Shown piece by piece: positions 14,262-17,678 of a stretch of DNA of 17,678 nucleotides. Both the position numbers and the translations under genes were made by a program. The notes under the pieces were generated by a model, which did not search any database, was not told the DNA's origin, and saw only the letters and a program-made list of their open reading frames with translations. Source of the stretch: Coriobacteriaceae bacterium (GTDB lineage Bacteria > Actinomycetota > Coriobacteriia > Coriobacteriales > UMGS124); assembly GCA_019420325.1 (NCBI GenBank), contig JAHZHK010000028.1:7729-25406 (forward strand), in the 5' to 3' direction. How positions within the stretch are numbered: position 1 is the stretch's first letter; each line of letters starts with the position of its first letter.

Positions 14262-15245
14262 TTACTCCCACTCGATGGTACCGGTGGGCTTGGGGGTCAG
14301 GTCGTACACGACGCGGCAGATGCCGGGGACCTCAGCGAGGATACGGGCGGTGATCTTCTTGAGCAGCGCCCAGTCGAGCTCGGGAACCTCGGCGGTCATG
14401 GCGTCAACCGTGTTGACCGCGCGGATGATTGCGGGCCACTCGTAGGCGCGCTTGCCGTCGCGCACGCCGGTCGCGCGGAAGTCGGGCACGCTCACGAAGT
14501 ATTGCCAGACCTTGCCTTCAAGGCCGGCCTCGGCGAACTCGGCGCGCAGGATGGCGTCAGCCTCGCGCAGGGCCTCAAGACGATCGCGCGTGATGGCGCC
14601 AAGGCAGCGCACGCCCAGGCCGGGACCAGGGAAGGGCTGGCGCTCGACCATGCTCTCGGGAAGGCCGAGCTCGCGGCCGATGACGCGCACCTCGTCCTTA
14701 AAAAGCAGCTTGACGGGCTCGCAGAGTTCGAACTGCAGGTCATCGGGCAGGCCGCCCACGTTGTGGTGGGCCTTGACGCCGTCGGACTCAAGGATGTCGG
14801 GATAGATGGTGCCCTGGGCCAGGAAGCTCACCTGGTCGCCCACCTTGCGAGCCTCCTCCTCAAAGACGCGAATGAACTCGGCACCGATGATCTTGCGCTT
14901 GCGCTCGGGCTCTTCGACGCCCTCGAGCAGGTTCAGGAAGCGATCGGTGGCATCGACGTACACCAGGTTGGCGTCGAGCTGGTTGCGGAAAACGTCGACG
15001 ACCTGCTCGCTCTCACCTTTGCGCATGAGACCGTGGTTCACATGCACGCAGATGAGCTGCTTGCCGACGGCCTTGATGAGAAGGGCCGCGACGACGCTGG
15101 AGTCAACGCCGCCCGAAAGGGCGAGCAGGACGTTCTTGTCGCCAACCTGGGCGCGAATTTCCTCGATCTTCTCGGCAATGAATGCCTGGGCGAGCTCGGG
15201 GGTGGTGATACGCACCATATCGTCGGGGCGCTTGTTGGGGTCCAT
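14262..15245 (-). CDS. guaA: GMP synthase, ATP-pyrophosphatase subunit without glutaminase domain
   Basis: The 327-residue product covers only the synthetase part of GMP synthase, which adenylates XMP and aminates it to GMP. It has the PP-loop SGGVDSS (44-50), VHVNHGLMRKGE, GTIYPDILES, HHNVGGLP, PFPGPGLGVRCLG and the C-terminal dimerisation domain ending in KPTGTIEWE. Bacterial GuaA normally has an extra N-terminal class I glutamine amidotransferase of about 190 residues. Here the protein starts directly at the synthetase, and AGGAG eight bases upstream of the ATG supports this start, so it is not a decayed gene. It corresponds to the two-subunit arrangement best known from archaea. The glutaminase must be encoded elsewhere, or free ammonia is used. 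A promoter lies at 15318-15345. Confidence 0.92.
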   Translation of the reverse strand: MDPNKRPDDMVRITTPELAQAFIAEKIEEIRAQVGDKNVLLALSGGVDSSVVAALLIKAVGKQLICVHVNHGLMRKGESEQVVDVFRNQLDANLVYVDATDRFLNLLEGVEEPERKRKIIGAEFIRVFEEEARKVGDQVSFLAQGTIYPDILESDGVKAHHNVGGLPDDLQFELCEPVKLLFKDEVRVIGRELGLPESMVERQPFPGPGLGVRCLGAITRDRLEALREADAILRAEFAEAGLEGKVWQYFVSVPDFRATGVRDGKRAYEWPAIIRAVNTVDAMTAEVPELDWALLKKITARILAEVPGICRVVYDLTPKPTGTIEWE

Positions 15246-15274
15246 GCACGGCTCCTCTCGAAATTGCCTTTTGG

Positions 15275-15299
15275 GAGTCGGAGAATGCTGCCCCGACTC
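15275..15299. repeat. Stem-loop in the guaA leader
   Basis: GAGTCGG (15275-15281) and CCGACTC (15293-15299) pair over 7 bp with an 11-base loop. It lies between the guaA promoter and the start codon, so it would be in the leader RNA. No riboswitch class is recognised. Confidence 0.35.
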
Positions 15300-15317
15300 T
15301 GTTTCCTAACGGTTAAT

Positions 15318-15345
15318 TGTATAGCACGCGCAACGCTCGCAACAA
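15318..15345 (-). promoter_or_regulatory. Sigma-70-type promoter of the GMP synthetase subunit gene
   Basis: On the minus strand a -35 TTGTTG (15340-15345) and a -10 TATACA (15318-15323, within TATACAAT) are 16 bp apart. They sit about 73 bp upstream of the guaA ATG and beyond the end of the LuxR gene, so guaA is transcribed on its own. Confidence 0.55.
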
Positions 15346-15378
15346 GGGCAACCACCGATGCGCCCGAGCAATAAAACC

Positions 15379-16908
15379 TTACATCTCACCCTCAGCTTGA
15401 ACGTCAAAGATAAGGTCAACCATCTCTTTGCGGTCTTTGACACCGAGCTTGCCGTAAATGTGAGCGATGTGGGTCTTAACCGTGTTCTCAGCCAAGACGA
15501 GGTCCTCCTGGATATACGCACGCGTGCGCCCCTGCACCAGCAGGTTCAACACCTCGGTCTCACGCGGCGACAAGCCATAGAAGTCAGACACCTCTGCACA
15601 GCGGTCCTCGATCGCACGCGTCATGAGGGCCACGGGAGAACCCTCAACCGCAGGTCGCGACTCAGCATCGGCCTGCGCACTTTCACGCATGGTTCCCTTG
15701 TCGCGACGGCCAAGCCCAAGAAGCATGGCAATAAGCGAGAAGACATAGATAACCACGACGACAATCAGGTTGCCCACGGCGTTGGTGTTGCTCAAAAACA
15801 GGACCCAGATTATCGAGCCCACCGCGTACAGGCCGGAAGCAGAGCCAATGGCACGATACGAGGGGATATGGGTCACGTTGAGCAGCGTGGTGACAAGCAC
15901 CCAGAACAGCAGGTGCGAGAACGAGTCGTTGAGGCGCATGAGGGTGTCGATGACCGCAGGGCTTGCGTCGGGCTCGGCGGAAAGCAGCAGCGAGACAAAC
16001 AACGTAAGGATGACAATCAGAAGCGGAGGCTGAAAGCGCAGATGCGGAGGTAGGTTTTCCATTTTCACGATTGCGAAGTAGGTAAACAGCGCAAGCACGA
16101 TCGCATACCCCGCCCACAGCGCAGGAGACGAGGCCATGGTGGGCCACTCCTGGGCCGAGGCGATGTGGCCGTCGCCCCACAGGCCCACGAAGCTCAACGA
16201 GCGAACGGTGGCCAGAAGAAGCGACGCGGCAACAACCAGCGTCATCACGTTGCGCCTGCCCGCGCGCCCCAGCGAGGTGCGGGGCTTCAGGGGCACACCG
16301 AACGCCATCGCCCCGTCCTGTGCGCTATCAACCGAGCGCTGCGCCAGTGCGGCATGGCGAGCCCCCTGGAACAAAGCAGCAGAAACGATGGGCATGACCG
16401 TCACCAACGTGACCTGCGCGGCAGGTGACAGAAACGCCTCGGCTTGAGAGACTAAGACGGGCTCGACGATCAGCGACACAGCAACGCACACGGCGACGCA
16501 TGCGAACGTCTGTGTGCGAGCGGCAAGCAAGACAAAGCAGGCCGTCAGCCAGAAATACCCCATGCCAAAGACAATAAGGCCCGCAATCGAAAGTATCGTG
16601 GGCGAAAAGGTGGTCTGGTCTGCAGCCATGGCAAACGTCATGGTGCCAAACGACGACAGCAGCGCCATGATGGGCCACAAGAACGCCTCGCGCTCGCGCA
16701 ATTGATGCGGCACGGCAACGAAGGCGGCACTTGTAAGCAATATGCCCAAAAGGAAAAAGGCTCGCGGATTGACCGGGGCACCAAAACCCGACAGGGCTTC
16801 TGCAAATCCCGACGTATGGCCCACCAGCGTGCACCACGTGATATTGACAGTCAGTCCGATGGCGGCAAAGACCGCGCAAAGATTAATGTCCCGTTTGGAC
16901 ATCGACAT
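15379..16908 (-). CDS. Membrane-bound LuxR-type regulator with twelve predicted helices
   Basis: The 509-residue product has about twelve hydrophobic segments across residues 8-400, from INLCAVFAAIGLTVNITWC to VGNLIVVVVIYVFSLIAMLL. A linker and a C-terminal LuxR-type helix-turn-helix follow at about 440-500 (LSPRETEVLNLLVQGRTRAYI, then LAENTVKTHIAHIYGKLGV). Such fusions of a transporter-like membrane domain with a LuxR domain are abundant in Eggerthellales, commonly beside the respiratory gene cluster they are thought to control, with the membrane part probably sensing a ligand. This gene diverges from a cytochrome gene at 17293, which is therefore the likely target. GGGGAGAGG precedes the ATG at 16908; a second ATG lies two codons downstream. 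The ligand is unknown. Confidence 0.92.
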   Translation of the reverse strand: MSMSKRDINLCAVFAAIGLTVNITWCTLVGHTSGFAEALSGFGAPVNPRAFFLLGILLTSAAFVAVPHQLREREAFLWPIMALLSSFGTMTFAMAADQTTFSPTILSIAGLIVFGMGYFWLTACFVLLAARTQTFACVAVCVAVSLIVEPVLVSQAEAFLSPAAQVTLVTVMPIVSAALFQGARHAALAQRSVDSAQDGAMAFGVPLKPRTSLGRAGRRNVMTLVVAASLLLATVRSLSFVGLWGDGHIASAQEWPTMASSPALWAGYAIVLALFTYFAIVKMENLPPHLRFQPPLLIVILTLFVSLLLSAEPDASPAVIDTLMRLNDSFSHLLFWVLVTTLLNVTHIPSYRAIGSASGLYAVGSIIWVLFLSNTNAVGNLIVVVVIYVFSLIAMLLGLGRRDKGTMRESAQADAESRPAVEGSPVALMTRAIEDRCAEVSDFYGLSPRETEVLNLLVQGRTRAYIQEDLVLAENTVKTHIAHIYGKLGVKDRKEMVDLIFDVQAEGEM

Positions 16909-17292
16909 GAGGCCTCTCCCCTGGCGCCCCGGCGCGCCACATACCCGCTGACAGTACCCGGGCCCTCCCCCTTAACACTTAACCCTTGGTGACATTGTGC
17001 GCGAAACCACCAAAATTGTCCATTCACGTTTTTCAATCCCGCCATTAGCGTAATTGTCAAGCGAATATGCCACCTACCAGCCCTTTTTCTTGACCCCCTG
17101 CAAATGTTACCAAGGGTCCAACCAAAAAGGTTGATGCCCAAAACTGAAGGAAACCTGTAAGTTCGCCCGCTTACGTTGATGGGGACCGGCTTGGTTCTCC
17201 CTACAGTTCTTTAAAACGGGCACGCAGAAGAAGACATGAGAAAGCGCCGAGCAACAGCCCGTAGCTCGAGCGCAGAGGGAAAAGAGGGGAAC
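16909..17292. promoter_or_regulatory. Divergent control region between LuxR-type regulator and cytochrome genes
   Basis: No gene is seen in these 384 bases, which are AT-richer than their surroundings. ACCCTTGGTGAC (16982-16993) and GTTACCAAGGGT (17106-17117) form a 12-base inverted repeat with one mismatch, 112 bases apart. The second is followed by the small stem CAACC-AAAAA-GGTTG (17119-17133). These are candidate binding sites for the adjacent regulator. A TTGACC at about 17091 is -35-like but has no matching -10. Confidence 0.45.
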
Positions 17293-17678
17293 ATGAGGAA
17301 GGCAACGAGGCGCGCAGCCACTGTCGCCGGCATGGTGGCCGTTCTTGCGACGACGAGCGTCATGATGGCGCCGGCTTTCGCCGTCGACTCGGCCGCCACC
17401 GCCGCGGCGATCGTCCACACCGAGGTGCCCGACGGCGACGCCGAGTATCCCGGCAAGGAATACATCATCGACAACTACAACAAGTGGGACCAGATCGCGG
17501 TGGAGTACGCCCCCGAGATCCGCCAGCTCCCCAACGGCAAGCTCGTCCAGCTGACCCCCACCGAGTACGAGTGCCCCCACTGGATGCAGCAGAGCTGGAC
17601 GATCTCGTACAACACCTACTACCTCGACGCCGACAACAAGGGCTGCCTGTCGTGCCACTATGACCTGAACCAGCTGAT
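17293..17678 (+). CDS. Secreted c-type cytochrome, 3' end beyond the window
   Basis: The plus frame is open from an ATG at 17293, with GAGGGG just upstream, to the right edge (128 complete codons). Residues 1-30 are a Sec-type signal (RKATRR, a hydrophobic stretch through ATVAGMVAVLATTSVMM, cleavage near AFA). The mature part contains one covalent heme site, GCLSCH, near residue 119-124, with more hemes probably downstream. In Eggerthellales such cytochromes sit next to exported FAD reductases and pass electrons from the membrane to them. The divergent membrane-bound LuxR regulator is the expected controller. Only the first heme motif is visible, so the heme number and exact family are open. 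Confidence 0.85.
   Translation, partial: MRKATRRAATVAGMVAVLATTSVMMAPAFAVDSAATAAAIVHTEVPDGDAEYPGKEYIIDNYNKWDQIAVEYAPEIRQLPNGKLVQLTPTEYECPHWMQQSWTISYNTYYLDADNKGCLSCHYDLNQL

Noticed and set aside
14502..15374. A 290-codon plus-strand open frame opposite guaA
   Set aside because: It is the antisense of the highly conserved GMP synthetase sequence.
15246..15378. A purine riboswitch in the guaA leader
   Set aside because: The 7-bp stem-loop at 15275-15299 lacks the three-way junction and conserved core of purine riboswitches.
1..17678. CRISPR arrays, tRNA or rRNA genes
   Set aside because: No regularly spaced direct repeats, no CCA-ending cloverleaf and no rRNA-like sequence were noticed on either strand.

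Overview
The window is high-GC DNA with no plasmid, phage, transposase, rRNA or tRNA signal. Several gene types point to an anaerobic actinobacterium of the Coriobacteriia, most likely Eggerthellales: a 12-helix membrane protein ending in a LuxR-type DNA-binding domain, a divergent c-type cytochrome with a heme motif, exported FAD flavoproteins, and many LysR-type regulators. The taxonomic call is an inference from gene types, not from a marker gene.

Region 1 (1-5.4 kb) is ordinary chromosomal content, all on the minus strand. It holds a metallophosphoesterase cut by the window edge, a SulP-type anion transporter with a STAS domain, a flavodoxin, a tRNA-dihydrouridine synthase and an aldo/keto reductase. 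Two clear hairpin terminators follow the transporter and flavodoxin genes.

Region 2 (5.4-12.1 kb) is a patchwork of redox enzymes and regulators, several of them broken. A LysR regulator diverges from the aldo/keto reductase. Next come the N-terminal stub of an exported FAD flavoprotein, a LysR fragment with only its DNA-binding half, an exported nitronate-monooxygenase/FabK-like flavoenzyme whose usual histidine is a cysteine, a LysR regulator with a probable TTG start, a cupin, a chimeric regulator with a MerR-type DNA-binding head and part of a LysR effector domain, and a FAD flavoprotein that has lost its N-terminal FAD-binding part. This looks like repeated deletion and recombination among similar regulator-flavoenzyme modules.

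Region 3 (12.1-15.3 kb, minus strand) holds an AAA ATPase of the DUF4143 type, a GyrI-like protein, and a GMP synthetase subunit without its glutaminase domain. The ATPase promoter and ribosome-binding site lie inside a striking 19-bp inverted repeat.

Region 4 (15.3-17.7 kb) is a membrane-bound LuxR regulator divergent from a secreted c-type cytochrome that runs off the right edge. The 384-bp gap between them carries a widely spaced inverted repeat. This is the likely start of an intact respiratory module of the type whose remnants fill region 2.
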